From Acidobacteriota bacterium (lineage in GTDB: Bacteria > Acidobacteriota > UBA890 > WLXD01), in the NCBI GenBank assembly GCA_029263295.1, contig JAJCXT010000064.1:1-38484 (forward strand): a stretch of DNA of 38,484 bases, read 5' to 3'. The notes under the pieces are model-generated. The model did not search any database and was not told the DNA's origin. It saw nothing but the letters and a program-made list of their open reading frames with translations. This document shows positions 8,371-16,297 of the stretch, piece by piece. Each line of letters starts with the position of its first letter. Position 1 is the stretch's first letter. A program made the translations under genes and the position numbers.

Positions 8371-9306
8371 GTGGGTAGGGAGTCCATGGAGCTGCCTGAG
8401 CAAGTAACGGTTTATGAGGTCGGACCGCGTGACGGGTTTCAGAACCTGGCGCGGTTCGTGCCCACGGACAGCAAGGTCGCGTTTATCGACGCGCTGTCGG
8501 CCGCAGGCTTGCCCGCGATCGAAGCCACGAGTTTCGTTTCGCCGCAGTGGGTCCCTCAACTCGCGGACGCTCACGAGGTGATGCAGCGCATCCAACGGCG
8601 GCCGGGCGTTCGTTATCCCGTTCTCGTGCCCAACCTCACCGGGCTGGATCGTGCCGTGGAAACTGGCGTGCGAGAGATTGCGGTCTTCACCGCGGCCTCC
8701 GAGACGTTCAACCGGCGCAACATCAACGCCTCGATCGCCGAGTCCATCGACCGGTTCCGTCCGGTGGCGGCGCGGGCGCAGGACCTCGGCCTCGACATGC
8801 GGGGATATGTTTCGACCGCCTTCGGCTGTCCCTACCAGGGCGTTGTGGAACCGGAGGCCGTGGTCAGTGTTGCCGGGCAGTTGATCGATCTCGGCTGCAC
8901 CGAGGTGTCGATCGGCGACACCATCGGGGTGGCCGATCCGGCCCAGGTGCACGATGTGGTCGGTAGGCTGAAGGATGCCTTCGGCCTGGACGGGATCGCA
9001 TTGCATCTTCACGACACCTACGGGCGCGGTCTGGCCAACGTCGTTGCGGGGCTGGACGCTGGCGTACGCAAGTTCGATGCGGCGGCCGGCGGGCTCGGTG
9101 GCTGCCCCTATGCCAAGGGAGCGAGCGGCAATCTCTCGACCGAGGACCTGGTCGCCATGCTGCACCACATGGGAATCGAGACTGGCGTGGATCTGCAGGG
9201 TCTGGTGGCGGCGACCAGTGCGTTGGCCGCGAGTACCGGGCTACAGATGGCCTCGCGCGCCTTTGAGGCGCTGCGCTCGCGACGCCGCGAGCCGATCCCT
9301 GCCTGA
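8371..9306 (+). CDS. mvaB: Hydroxymethylglutaryl-CoA lyase
   Basis: Cleaves 3-hydroxy-3-methylglutaryl-CoA to acetyl-CoA and acetoacetate, the last step of leucine degradation. The HMGL-like TIM barrel is visible: EVGPRDG near the N-terminus (catalytic Arg-Asp), ATSFVSPQWVPQLAD, the metal motif HLHDTYGRG, and the signature GGLGGCPYAKGASGN with the active-site Cys. The length of about 311 aa is normal. Three starts are possible: GTG 8371 with GAGGAG 5 bases upstream, ATG 8386 with AGGGAG close upstream, and ATG 8344. I chose 8371 on the ribosome binding site; 8386 gives a more typical N-terminus (MELPEQV). It is the only plus-strand gene of the leucine cluster. Confidence 0.93.
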   Translation: MGRESMELPEQVTVYEVGPRDGFQNLARFVPTDSKVAFIDALSAAGLPAIEATSFVSPQWVPQLADAHEVMQRIQRRPGVRYPVLVPNLTGLDRAVETGVREIAVFTAASETFNRRNINASIAESIDRFRPVAARAQDLGLDMRGYVSTAFGCPYQGVVEPEAVVSVAGQLIDLGCTEVSIGDTIGVADPAQVHDVVGRLKDAFGLDGIALHLHDTYGRGLANVVAGLDAGVRKFDAAAGGLGGCPYAKGASGNLSTEDLVAMLHHMGIETGVDLQGLVAATSALAASTGLQMASRAFEALRSRRREPIPA

Positions 9307-9326
9307 TCGCCGTCGTCGGGCTACTG

Positions 9327-10406
9327 CTAGCCGATAACGTCTGCGTACAGCCGGTAGAGGTTCGCGCCCATGATGCGTTCCACGTCGGCACCTGAGTAGC
9401 CGCGGCTGACGAGACCGTCCCACACGACCTCCATGCGGGCCGGGCCGTTGAGTTCGTCGATGAAGTAGGGGAGTTCGTTGTTCACGACCTGGCTGCCCTC
9501 CTCCGAGCGCAGCTCGGCAAGGTACTCGTCAGTCATCTCGATAACTCGATGATCCCGATCGCTGCCGATGCAGACAGCTTCCACGCCGGCGATGTTCACG
9601 GCATGGTCGATGTGATCGAAGTAGGTGTGCAAGTTGTCCCGTTTCGTGGCGGTGAGGAATGGTCGGAGCTGACAGATCCCCACCACTCCACCGCGCGCCG
9701 CCAGCGCCCGTAGGTTGGCGTCGGAAGTATTGCGCTCGTGCGGATAGAGGTCGTTGCAGGCGGTATGTGAGATATGCACCGGCGCCCGCGATCGCTCGAT
9801 CGTTTCGGCCATCGTCGGCATGTTGGCGTGGGACAGGTCGATGAGCATCCCCAGTTCGTTCATCCTCTCGACCAGAGCGCGGCCGTAGTCGGTGAGAGCG
9901 CCGTTGTCGCCCTCCTGGCGGCAGCCGACGCCGGCCAGGTTGCGTTCGTTGTAGGTCATCTGGCAGCTGCGCAATCCCATTGCGTAGAACATCTCTACGC
10001 GGTCGAGCCCGGTCCCGAACTGCACCGTATTCTGGAACAGATAGAAGACTGCCAGCCGCCCGGACGCCCGCGCGAGGTCGACGTCGGCAACCGAGGTCGC
10101 CTTCAGCATCTGGGTGGCGTTGGCAGTGATATGGCCGTCGAACTCGAGCAACGAATCGACGGCGAGTTCCAGGGCCTCAGCGCCTACCGGCTTCGGGTCA
10201 CACAGCGTGATGGTTATGGAGTTCATGCCGCTGTCGAGCATCTTCTGCACGAGTTCCGACCCGTAAACGGTACGCAGCTCGCCCATCGCATCCATGACGA
10301 GTGTCTTCTGTGTGGCATCCCGCTGCATCGCGAACAGACGCCGCGATGAGAGCGGTAGCGCGGCGGTCGTGGCGGCGGCTGTCGTCAGGAAACTTCTGCG
10401 GTTCAC
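9327..10406 (-). CDS. Tat-exported M19 (membrane dipeptidase) family protein with altered metal site
   Basis: The 359-aa protein starts with a twin-arginine signal, NRRSFLTTAAATTA. The rest aligns by eye with M19 renal/membrane dipeptidases: DRVEMFYAMGLRSCQMTYN, DLSHAN (His193) and HISHTACNDLYPHERN (His214). In human DPEP1 the zinc ligands are an HxD pair, a bridging Glu and two His. Here the HxD position reads MGE (Met41, Glu43) and the bridging Glu is Gln125 (LFQNT), so only the two later His are kept. An FQN-type subgroup of M19 exists, so this may be a conserved variant and not damage. GTG 10406 has GGGAG 9 bases upstream. It lies 58 bases downstream of the biotin-carrier gene and may be co-transcribed. 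Confidence 0.85.
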   Translation of the reverse strand: MNRRSFLTTAAATTAALPLSSRRLFAMQRDATQKTLVMDAMGELRTVYGSELVQKMLDSGMNSITITLCDPKPVGAEALELAVDSLLEFDGHITANATQMLKATSVADVDLARASGRLAVFYLFQNTVQFGTGLDRVEMFYAMGLRSCQMTYNERNLAGVGCRQEGDNGALTDYGRALVERMNELGMLIDLSHANMPTMAETIERSRAPVHISHTACNDLYPHERNTSDANLRALAARGGVVGICQLRPFLTATKRDNLHTYFDHIDHAVNIAGVEAVCIGSDRDHRVIEMTDEYLAELRSEEGSQVVNNELPYFIDELNGPARMEVVWDGLVSRGYSGADVERIMGANLYRLYADVIG

Positions 10407-10464
10407 GGAGGGTCTCCCTCGCTGCCGGGCCGGTCGGGCCCGGAGACGGAGGTTGTTGTTGTCG

Positions 10465-10968
10465 TCAGTCGGCTTCGGTGGCCACGATGGTAAGCAGTTG
10501 CTGGCCGCCGTCAACCGGATCGCCAGCCGCCAGGAGCAGGTCTGCGACCGTTCCGGCGTGCGGCGCCCTCACCTCGAGCTGCATCTTCATGGCGGATAGC
10601 ACGAGCAGTACCTGGTCGGCGTCCACCTCGTCGCCGTCGGCCACGAGTACCTCGACGACGGTTGCCGGGATCGGGGCCGTCAGGCCACCGGGCGCGGCAC
10701 CGCTGCCGCCGCGATCGAGCACTGCCTGGAACCGATAGGTGCGTCCGTCCAGGTGCACCCACCACGTCGTCTGGTCGCGCACTGCATGCACGGTATGCGT
10801 GCGCTGCTCGTCTTCCGCCTCTCGGGCAACGAACTCCGCGGCGCCGACGCGGCGGACGTGCCACACATAGGGCTCGCCTTCGGCAACGCCAATCGTCAGG
10901 TGATCGCCGTCACGCCGCGCCGCGACTTCGATCTCTTCGCCGCGGATGCTGAAAGTGCGTGCCGCCAT
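10465..10968 (-). CDS. Biotin carboxyl carrier subunit of an acyl-CoA carboxylase
   Basis: A 167-aa protein whose C-terminal about 75 residues are a biotinyl domain. The biotin attachment motif is SAMKMQLEV (Lys128), preceded by the APIPATVVEVLVADGDEV strand-turn pattern and followed by APHAGTVADLLLAAGDPV. Residues 1-85 fit the BT/linker region that normally joins biotin carboxylase and carrier in methylcrotonyl-CoA carboxylase alpha. ATG 10968 shares one base with the upstream stop (TGATG) and has GGAGG 7 bases before it, which supports a real coupled start. The long upstream extension of this frame is a shadow inside the biotin carboxylase gene. It belongs to the same operon as the carboxylase and carboxyltransferase. 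Confidence 0.87.
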   Translation of the reverse strand: MAARTFSIRGEEIEVAARRDGDHLTIGVAEGEPYVWHVRRVGAAEFVAREAEDEQRTHTVHAVRDQTTWWVHLDGRTYRFQAVLDRGGSGAAPGGLTAPIPATVVEVLVADGDEVDADQVLLVLSAMKMQLEVRAPHAGTVADLLLAAGDPVDGGQQLLTIVATEAD

Positions 10969-12467
10969 CAGGAGGCCTCCCCGCTGCCGCCACTCAAGCG
11001 GAAGCGGCCGAGCGTGCGCCACGGGTCGCCAGCAAGCGGATCGGCCGTTCCCGTATCCACGCTGCCCACGCGTCCGGCACCGTAGCGATCGGCCAGGAGC
11101 GTTGCGGCCAGGGCCAACGGCGCGACTTCGTCCGCGAGAGGCCAGTCGGCCAAGTGCTCGTCGAGGAAGGCGGTCGTGATGTCGCCGTCCGCGAACGCCG
11201 GCACGGCGAGGATGTCTTGTAGATGGTCGAGGTTTGTTTGTACACCGAGCAGCACATAGCGTCGCAGTGCCTCTCGCATCCGTGCGATGGCGGCGTCGCG
11301 GTCGCGTGCCCAACAGGAGAGCTTCGCAAGCATCGGGTCGAAGTGCACGCCGATCTCCTGACCTTCCGTGAGCGCCGCGTCGACGCGTACGCCGGGACCG
11401 GAAGGCTCGCGCATCAGCATCAGGCGGCCCGCCTGAGGGAGGTGCCCCGCGGCCGGGTCCTCGGCATAGATTCTGCATTCGATGGCGTGCCCGACGAACG
11501 TGGGTTCGAGTGCTTCGGGCGGAAGCGCCGCGCCGCCGGCGACCTCGAGTTGCAGGCGGACGAGGTCGAGGCCGGTTATCCACTCCGTCACCGGATGCTC
11601 GACCTGAAGCCGCGTGTTCATTTCCAGGAAGTAGAAGTCGCCGCTCGTGTCGAGGAGAAACTCGACGGTGCCTGCACCGACGTACCCAACTGCTTCCGCT
11701 GCTGCCACCGCCGCCGCACTCATCCGTTCGCGAAGTTCCGGCGATACCGCTGGCGACGGACTCTCCTCGATGATCTTCTGGTGGCGTCGTTGAATCGAGC
11801 ACTCGCGTTCGCCGAGCGCCACGGTATTTCCGTGGGTGTCCGCGAAGATCTGGATCTCGATGTGCCGCGGTCGCGCGACGACCTTCTCCAGATAAATGGT
11901 GCCGTCACCGAACGACTTGGCCGCCTCGTCGGACGCCTGACGATAGACGCGCTCCAGCTCCTCTGGGTCCGAGACGATCGACATGCCCTTGCCGCCGCCA
12001 CCGGCGACCGCCTTGAGGAACACTGGATAGCCGATCTCGACGGCGGCTGGCATGAGCTCGGCGGCGGTACCTGGTTCCGTGCCGGGCACGACGGGGACGC
12101 CAGCCTCGCGCATTGCCGCGCGGGCCCTCGTCTTGCTGCCCATTACCTCCATGGCGGAGGCGGGCGGTCCGATGAACGTGAGCCCGGCGGCGTTAACCGC
12201 CGCCACGAAAGCGGGGTTTTCCGAGAGGAACCCGTAGCCGGGATGCACGGCGTCGCATCCAGACAACCTGGCGGCCTCGCAGAGCGCCTCCGGGTCCACG
12301 TAGCTCTCCACCTGAATCGCTCGGCCCGCCACGAGCGCGTGAGGCGAGCCCGCGTCAGGCTCGGTGTAGACGGCCACGACCTCCACACCGGCCGCATGGC
12401 AGGTTCGTGCGATCCGCACGGAGATCTCGCCACGGTTGGCGATCAGAACCCGGCGAGGCAGACTCAC
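10968..12467 (-). CDS. liuD: Biotin carboxylase subunit of 3-methylcrotonyl-CoA carboxylase (split from its carrier)
   Basis: The 499-aa biotin carboxylase uses ATP and bicarbonate to carboxylate biotin on the carrier encoded next. The N-terminus RRVLIANRGEISVRIAR is typical. The ATP-grasp region has FLKAVAGGGGKGMSIV, the catalytic region has EMNTRLQVEHPVTEWITG, and the C-domain motif AIECRIYAEDP is present. MCC alpha is usually one chain of about 660 aa with a C-terminal biotinyl domain; here that domain is a separate ORF. GTG 12467 overlaps the hydratase stop (GTGA, 12464-12467). The symbol refers to the MCC alpha role and rests mainly on the gene neighbours; propionyl- or geranyl-CoA carboxylase would look similar. 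Confidence 0.9.
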   Translation of the reverse strand: MSLPRRVLIANRGEISVRIARTCHAAGVEVVAVYTEPDAGSPHALVAGRAIQVESYVDPEALCEAARLSGCDAVHPGYGFLSENPAFVAAVNAAGLTFIGPPASAMEVMGSKTRARAAMREAGVPVVPGTEPGTAAELMPAAVEIGYPVFLKAVAGGGGKGMSIVSDPEELERVYRQASDEAAKSFGDGTIYLEKVVARPRHIEIQIFADTHGNTVALGERECSIQRRHQKIIEESPSPAVSPELRERMSAAAVAAAEAVGYVGAGTVEFLLDTSGDFYFLEMNTRLQVEHPVTEWITGLDLVRLQLEVAGGAALPPEALEPTFVGHAIECRIYAEDPAAGHLPQAGRLMLMREPSGPGVRVDAALTEGQEIGVHFDPMLAKLSCWARDRDAAIARMREALRRYVLLGVQTNLDHLQDILAVPAFADGDITTAFLDEHLADWPLADEVAPLALAATLLADRYGAGRVGSVDTGTADPLAGDPWRTLGRFRLSGGSGEAS

Positions 12468-13261
12468 TCGCCGCTCTCGATCCAGGGTGGCTTTTCCTTG
12501 TTCAGGAATGCTGCCATGCCTGCTTTGCCGCCCTCGGTGGCGCGCGCTGCGGTGATCGACTCGACTGTGTGCGCGGCGGCCGCGGCGAACTCGAGGTGGG
12601 CGATCTTGGGGATCAGGGCCTTGATGCGTGCCTGTGAATCGGGGCTGCACGCCAGGAGATCGTCGATGGTCCGCTGGACGGCCGTGTTGAGCTCGTCCTC
12701 GTCGACTATTTCGGCCACGAGGCCTATGCGTAGGGCCTTTTCGGCACGGAAGCGTTGGCCGGTGAGGAACAGAGCCTGCGCCTGTCCCCAGTGCAGCTTC
12801 TTGAGCACGTAGGGAGAAATCACCGCGGGCAGGATTCCCAGGCGCGCCTCGGTGAAGCCGAAGCTCGAGCGCGTCGTGGCGATGGCAATGTCAGCCGTGG
12901 CTACCAGGCCCGAGCCGCCGCCGAGCGCGGCCCCCTGCACCCGCGCCACGACGGGTTGCGGGCAGGTGGCGATGGCGCGGAACATGCGTTCCAGGGTGCG
13001 GGCGTCCTCGCGGTTCTCTTCCTCCGAGTAGTCCGCGATACGCCGCATCCAGTTGAGGTCAGCGCCGGCGGAGAAGTGCTTGCCGGTCGAACGCAGCAGA
13101 ATGACGCGTGTTTGCTTGTCGTCGCCGAGCTGCGTGAATACCTGTGTCAGTTCCGCGATCGTGACGTCATCGAACGCATCGTGGATCTCGGGTCGGCTCA
13201 GGATGACGGAGGTCACCGCCCCGTCGCGCTCGAGTCGCAGGCGCGTGTATGAATCGCTCAT
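12464..13261 (-). CDS. liuC: Enoyl-CoA hydratase, probable methylglutaconyl-CoA hydratase
   Basis: A crotonase-fold hydratase of 265 aa. HFSAGADLNWM and GAALGGGSGLVATADIAIA form the oxyanion hole, and FGFTEARLGILPAVISPYV contains the catalytic Glu region. ADLNWM followed by the ALGGG and LGILPAVISPYV forms is typical of the methylglutaconyl-CoA hydratase (LiuC/AUH) branch. It would hydrate 3-methylglutaconyl-CoA to HMG-CoA, linking the carboxylase to HMG-CoA lyase. The start ATG 13261 lies 42 bases after the carboxyltransferase stop, and its own stop overlaps the biotin carboxylase start. The substrate call relies on both sequence and operon context. Confidence 0.9.
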   Translation of the reverse strand: MSDSYTRLRLERDGAVTSVILSRPEIHDAFDDVTIAELTQVFTQLGDDKQTRVILLRSTGKHFSAGADLNWMRRIADYSEEENREDARTLERMFRAIATCPQPVVARVQGAALGGGSGLVATADIAIATTRSSFGFTEARLGILPAVISPYVLKKLHWGQAQALFLTGQRFRAEKALRIGLVAEIVDEDELNTAVQRTIDDLLACSPDSQARIKALIPKIAHLEFAAAAAHTVESITAARATEGGKAGMAAFLNKEKPPWIESGE

Positions 13262-13303
13262 GGCTATGTTTCGGCTCGGTTAGCAGTCCGTGGTCGGCTC
13301 CGG

Positions 13304-14911
13304 CTACATCCGGAACACGCCCATACGCGGTTCCTGCATCGGTGCGTTGTAGGTGGCGGAAAGCGCCAGGCCGAGCACGTCGCGTGTCTGGGCGGGCTCG
13401 ATAATGCCGTCGTCCCAGAGGCGGGCGGTGGCGTAGTAGGGGCTTCCTTCAGTCTCGTACTTGTCGAGAATCGGCTGTTTGAACGCCGCTTCGTCCTCGT
13501 CGGACCAGTCCTCGCCCTGGCGGGCGAGTTGGTCGCGTTTTACCTGTGCCAGAACCATCCCGGCCTGTTCTCCGCCCATCACGGAGATACGGGAGTTGGG
13601 CCAGCTGAACAGGAAGCGCGGGTCGTATCCTCGGCCGCACATGCCGTAGTTGCCGGCGCCGAACGAGCCGCCGACGATCACCGTGATCTTGGGCACGGTG
13701 GCGTTGGCGACGGCGTGCACCATCTTGGCTCCATCCTTGGCGATCCCGCCGGCCTCGTACTTGCCGCCAACCATGAAGCCCGTGATGTTCTGCAGGAAGA
13801 GAATCGGGACGCGCCGTAGGTCGCACATCTCGATGAAGTGCGTAGCCTTGAGCGCGGACTCCGAGAACAGGACACCATTGTTCGCGAGGATCCCCACGGG
13901 GTAACCGTGCAGCCGGGCAAACCCGGTGACCAGGGTCGTCCCGTAGGTTGCCTTGAATTCGTGAAAACGGGAGCCATCGATGATGCGTGCGATGAGCTCG
14001 CGGGAGTCGTAAGGCTTGCGCATGTCGGCGGGGAGAACTGACGCGAGCTCCTCGGACGGATAGAGCGGGTCCTCAGGCGCGGCGAGATCCGCGTCCACCG
14101 ACTTCACCCGATTGAGATTTTCGATGATGTCGCGGGCAAGACGCAGCGCGTGGTGGTCGTTGTCGGCGATGTGGTCGGCAACGCCGCTCTGGCGCGCATG
14201 GACATCGGCACCGCCAAGGTCTTCGGCGCTGATCTCCTCGCCGGTTGCCGCCTTCACCAGCGGCGGACCGCCAAGGAAGATCGTTCCCTGGTTGCGGACG
14301 ATCACCACCTCGTCGCTCATGGCAGGCACGTACGCGCCGCCGGCCGTGCAGCTACCCATCACGATGGCGATCTGCGGAATACGCGCCGCGCTCATGCGGG
14401 CCTGGTTGTAGAAGATCCTGCCGAAGTGCTCGCGGTCGGGAAATACCTCGTCCTGCAGCGGCAGGAAGGCACCGCCTGAGTCGACCAGATAGACGCACGG
14501 CAGCCGATTCTCCAGCGCGATGCTCTGGGCGCGCAGGTGCTTCTTCACGGTCATCGGCAAGTAGGTGCCGCCCTTCACGGTGGCATCGTTGGCGACGATC
14601 ATGACCTCGAGACCGTGCACCCTCCCGATGCCAGTGACGACTCCCGCCGACGGTGCCGCGCCGCCGTAGAGTCCGTCAGCAGCGAGGGGCGATAACTCGA
14701 GGAACGGCGAGTCGTCGTCGAGCAGTTCGTCGATGCGATCGCGAACGAACAACTTGCCTTGCTCGCGGTGTCGCTTCTGGTACTTCTCGCCGCCGCCCTG
14801 GCGGGCCAAGGCAAGGCGCTCGCGGAGTTCGCTAGCGAGACCTTGATGGTGTTCAGCGTTGGCGCGCGCCTCTTCGCTGGATGGTTGCAGCTGCGACCGA
14901 ATGGCTTCCAT
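13304..14911 (-). CDS. liuB: 3-methylcrotonyl-CoA carboxylase, carboxyltransferase (beta) subunit
   Basis: The 535-aa carboxyltransferase transfers carboxyl from biotin to 3-methylcrotonyl-CoA. Two crotonase-like halves are visible. The N-half has [29 protein letters not shown] and [16 protein letters not shown]. The C-half has [36 protein letters not shown] and [18 protein letters not shown]. These forms ([16 protein letters not shown]) are those of MCC beta and not of propionyl-CoA carboxylase. Full length, with ATG at 14911. It is the first gene of a minus-strand operon (liuB-liuC-biotin carboxylase-carrier, perhaps also the M19 gene), with a candidate promoter and palindromic operator directly upstream. 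Confidence 0.94.
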   Translation of the reverse strand: MEAIRSQLQPSSEEARANAEHHQGLASELRERLALARQGGGEKYQKRHREQGKLFVRDRIDELLDDDSPFLELSPLAADGLYGGAAPSAGVVTGIGRVHGLEVMIVANDATVKGGTYLPMTVKKHLRAQSIALENRLPCVYLVDSGGAFLPLQDEVFPDREHFGRIFYNQARMSAARIPQIAIVMGSCTAGGAYVPAMSDEVVIVRNQGTIFLGGPPLVKAATGEEISAEDLGGADVHARQSGVADHIADNDHHALRLARDIIENLNRVKSVDADLAAPEDPLYPSEELASVLPADMRKPYDSRELIARIIDGSRFHEFKATYGTTLVTGFARLHGYPVGILANNGVLFSESALKATHFIEMCDLRRVPILFLQNITGFMVGGKYEAGGIAKDGAKMVHAVANATVPKITVIVGGSFGAGNYGMCGRGYDPRFLFSWPNSRISVMGGEQAGMVLAQVKRDQLARQGEDWSDEDEAAFKQPILDKYETEGSPYYATARLWDDGIIEPAQTRDVLGLALSATYNAPMQEPRMGVFRM

Positions 14912-14940
14912 ATCGCCCCAAAAGCAATAAAGAGGAGTCG

Positions 14941-14968
14941 AGTGTAGAATTTAACTGACGGCGGTCAG
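14941..14968 (-). promoter_or_regulatory. Candidate promoter and palindromic operator of the carboxylase operon
   Basis: On the minus strand CTGACC (14968-14963) and TACACT (14946-14941) are separated by 16 bases, giving a plausible -35/-10 pair about 24 bases before the predicted 5' end reaches the ATG at 14911. The inverted repeat CTGAC-GGCG-GTCAG (14955-14968) covers the -35 and part of the spacer. TGACnnnnGTCA palindromes are common TetR-family operators, and binding here would block the polymerase. I do not see the same palindrome next to the TetR gene, so the binding protein is open. Confidence 0.4.
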
Positions 14969-15057
14969 AAAAGAGGCCGTCGCGCTGCCGAGATCCTACC
15001 GCAGGGCATCGGACTTGGTGCGAGGCGGGTCACGGTCGGGTACGAACGGAGGCCGAT

Positions 15058-15486
15058 ATGAAGCAATTGCTGGTTCGAGACTTGATGACGTCTGAAGTTG
15101 AAACCGTTCATCCGGGCAGCACGCTCGCGGAGCTTCTCGACCTGCTTCAGGAGCGCAACATCCGGCACGTGCCGGTGGTCGACGACGAGGGCGAACTCGT
15201 CGGGCTGGTGACTCAGCGCGACCTTCTTCGCAGATCTCTGGCCGCGCGCGGCGACCTCCCGATGACCGTGCGGGAGGAGGTGGTTGCCCACCGTACCGTT
15301 GACGAATTCATGACGGCAGGGGTGATGACGGTGGATCCCGACTCTCCGCTCGCTGAGGCGGCGGAACTGATCCTGGACAACAAGCTCGGCTGCCTGCCTG
15401 TCGTCGAAGGGCCACATCTGGTCGGCATACTCACGGAGTCCGACTTCGTGGCGCACGCTCTCGAGATCTCTCTGGCGACCTGCTGA
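15058..15486 (+). CDS. CBS-domain pair protein
   Basis: A stand-alone protein of 142 aa made of two CBS motifs (about residues 5-60 and 78-138), forming one Bateman module. It starts VRDLMTSEVETVHPGSTLAE and the second repeat starts VDEFMTAGVMTVDPDSPLAE. Each contains the ...GRH/LGCLPVVDDEG.LVGLVTQRD type ending (HVPVVDDEGELVGLVTQRD and CLPVVEGPHLVGILTESD). Such modules bind adenine nucleotides and sense energy state or regulate partners; no partner domain is present. ATG 15058 has GGAGG 5 bases upstream. It is divergent from the carboxylase operon and has no obvious functional neighbour. Confidence 0.9.
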   Translation: MKQLLVRDLMTSEVETVHPGSTLAELLDLLQERNIRHVPVVDDEGELVGLVTQRDLLRRSLAARGDLPMTVREEVVAHRTVDEFMTAGVMTVDPDSPLAEAAELILDNKLGCLPVVEGPHLVGILTESDFVAHALEISLATC

Positions 15487-15488
15487 GG

Positions 15489-15506
15489 CGAAGCTCGCGG
15501 GCTTCG
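15489..15506. terminator. Hairpin between convergent CBS and IGE-repeat genes
   Basis: CGAAGC / TCGCGG / GCTTCG makes a 6-bp stem 2 bases after the CBS stop codon and 5 bases before the end of the convergent gene. There is no T-run. The position suggests a shared terminator. Confidence 0.35.
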
Positions 15507-15511
15507 GCCGG

Positions 15512-16159
15512 CTAGCGCAGTCTGACCGAGATCTCGCCGATGCCGAGTTCGATTTGAATCTCGGAGTCGCCGTTGCCTTCGGTCCAGGCGATTTCTCGGG
15601 TGAAGAGGCCGGCGCTGCTGCTCTTGCCGCGGTGGGTCGACAGTGAACTTTCGCCGATGCCGGTATCGAGGCTGACGCGGCCGACCATTTCCTCGGAACT
15701 TTGCAGCGAAACCTCGCCGATGCCCATGTCGACGTTGACGTTGCCGAAGAGTTGCTTCATCTCGAGCTCGCCGATGCTCATGTCGATGCGGACATCGAGC
15801 GCTTCCGGCACGAGCACCTTCATTTCGATGTTCATGCCGCGGCTTCGCCACTTGCTGAAACCCTCGATCGAGAGATTCAGATCGTCGGAGCGCTCGCGGG
15901 ATTCGAGCGAGATGTCCTCGGCGCGGTCGATGCAGGCATCGAGCGAACGGCTTCTGGTGCACTTGATCACGATCTCGACCATGATGCGCTCGCTGGAGGT
16001 GCCTTCGACCTTCAGTTCGCCGATCGGAAAGTCTACGTAGAGTGATTCGAGCGCAGAGGCGTCGAAGTTCTGCGTGATGGTGCGGACTTCTTCGGCCACT
16101 GCCGGTGAGGCGACGGCCAGCAGAAGGGCCAGCGTGGCGATCGTGGTCAACTTGCGCAT
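15512..16159 (-). CDS. Exported DUF4097-like beta-repeat protein with IGE motifs
   Basis: The 215-aa protein has a Sec signal peptide (about residues 1-22, ending SPAVA). The mature part contains five copies of an [PSG]IGE motif, with Glu at 48, 131, 149, 170 and 209, each within an alternating beta-strand pattern such as VDMGIGEVSL and LDTGIGESSL. This looks like a DUF4097-type beta-solenoid in which the motif marks successive turns. Cys67 and Cys76 could form a disulfide. The function is unknown; a periplasmic or outer-membrane-facing role is inference from the signal. It follows the TonB receptor gene on the same strand after a 138-base gap holding a hairpin, so it may or may not be co-transcribed. 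Confidence 0.8.
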   Translation of the reverse strand: MRKLTTIATLALLLAVASPAVAEEVRTITQNFDASALESLYVDFPIGELKVEGTSSERIMVEIVIKCTRSRSLDACIDRAEDISLESRERSDDLNLSIEGFSKWRSRGMNIEMKVLVPEALDVRIDMSIGELEMKQLFGNVNVDMGIGEVSLQSSEEMVGRVSLDTGIGESSLSTHRGKSSSAGLFTREIAWTEGNGDSEIQIELGIGEISVRLR

Positions 16160-16261
16160 GGGATCTCCGAGTTAGCGTAGAACGAGCTGCAGCGCTCCCA
16201 ATGAAGTACGCGCCCGGAGGCACGGAGTTTCATCTGACCGGCCTCAACGGTCTCCCCGCGA

Positions 16262-16276
16262 GGCTTGGCGCAAGCC
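16262..16276 (-). terminator. Hairpin downstream of the TonB receptor gene
   Basis: GGCTTG / GCG / CAAGCC is a perfect 6-bp stem with a 3-base loop, 21 bases past the receptor stop codon on the minus strand. There is no clear T-run. It may end or attenuate transcription before the IGE-repeat gene. Confidence 0.35.
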
Positions 16277-16297
16277 CTGGTGGTGCGCTGGGGAGTC

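Noticed and set aside
10969..11802. Minus-strand open extension upstream of the biotin carrier
   Set aside because: It overlaps the biotin carboxylase gene in another frame and is Arg/Pro/Gly-rich without motifs. The real start is ATG 10968 with its own ribosome binding site.
11223..12812. Long plus-strand open frame of 529 codons opposite biotin carboxylase and hydratase
   Set aside because: It is antisense to two clearly recognised genes. High-GC codon bias keeps this frame open, and its translation shows no family motif and odd His/Arg-rich composition.
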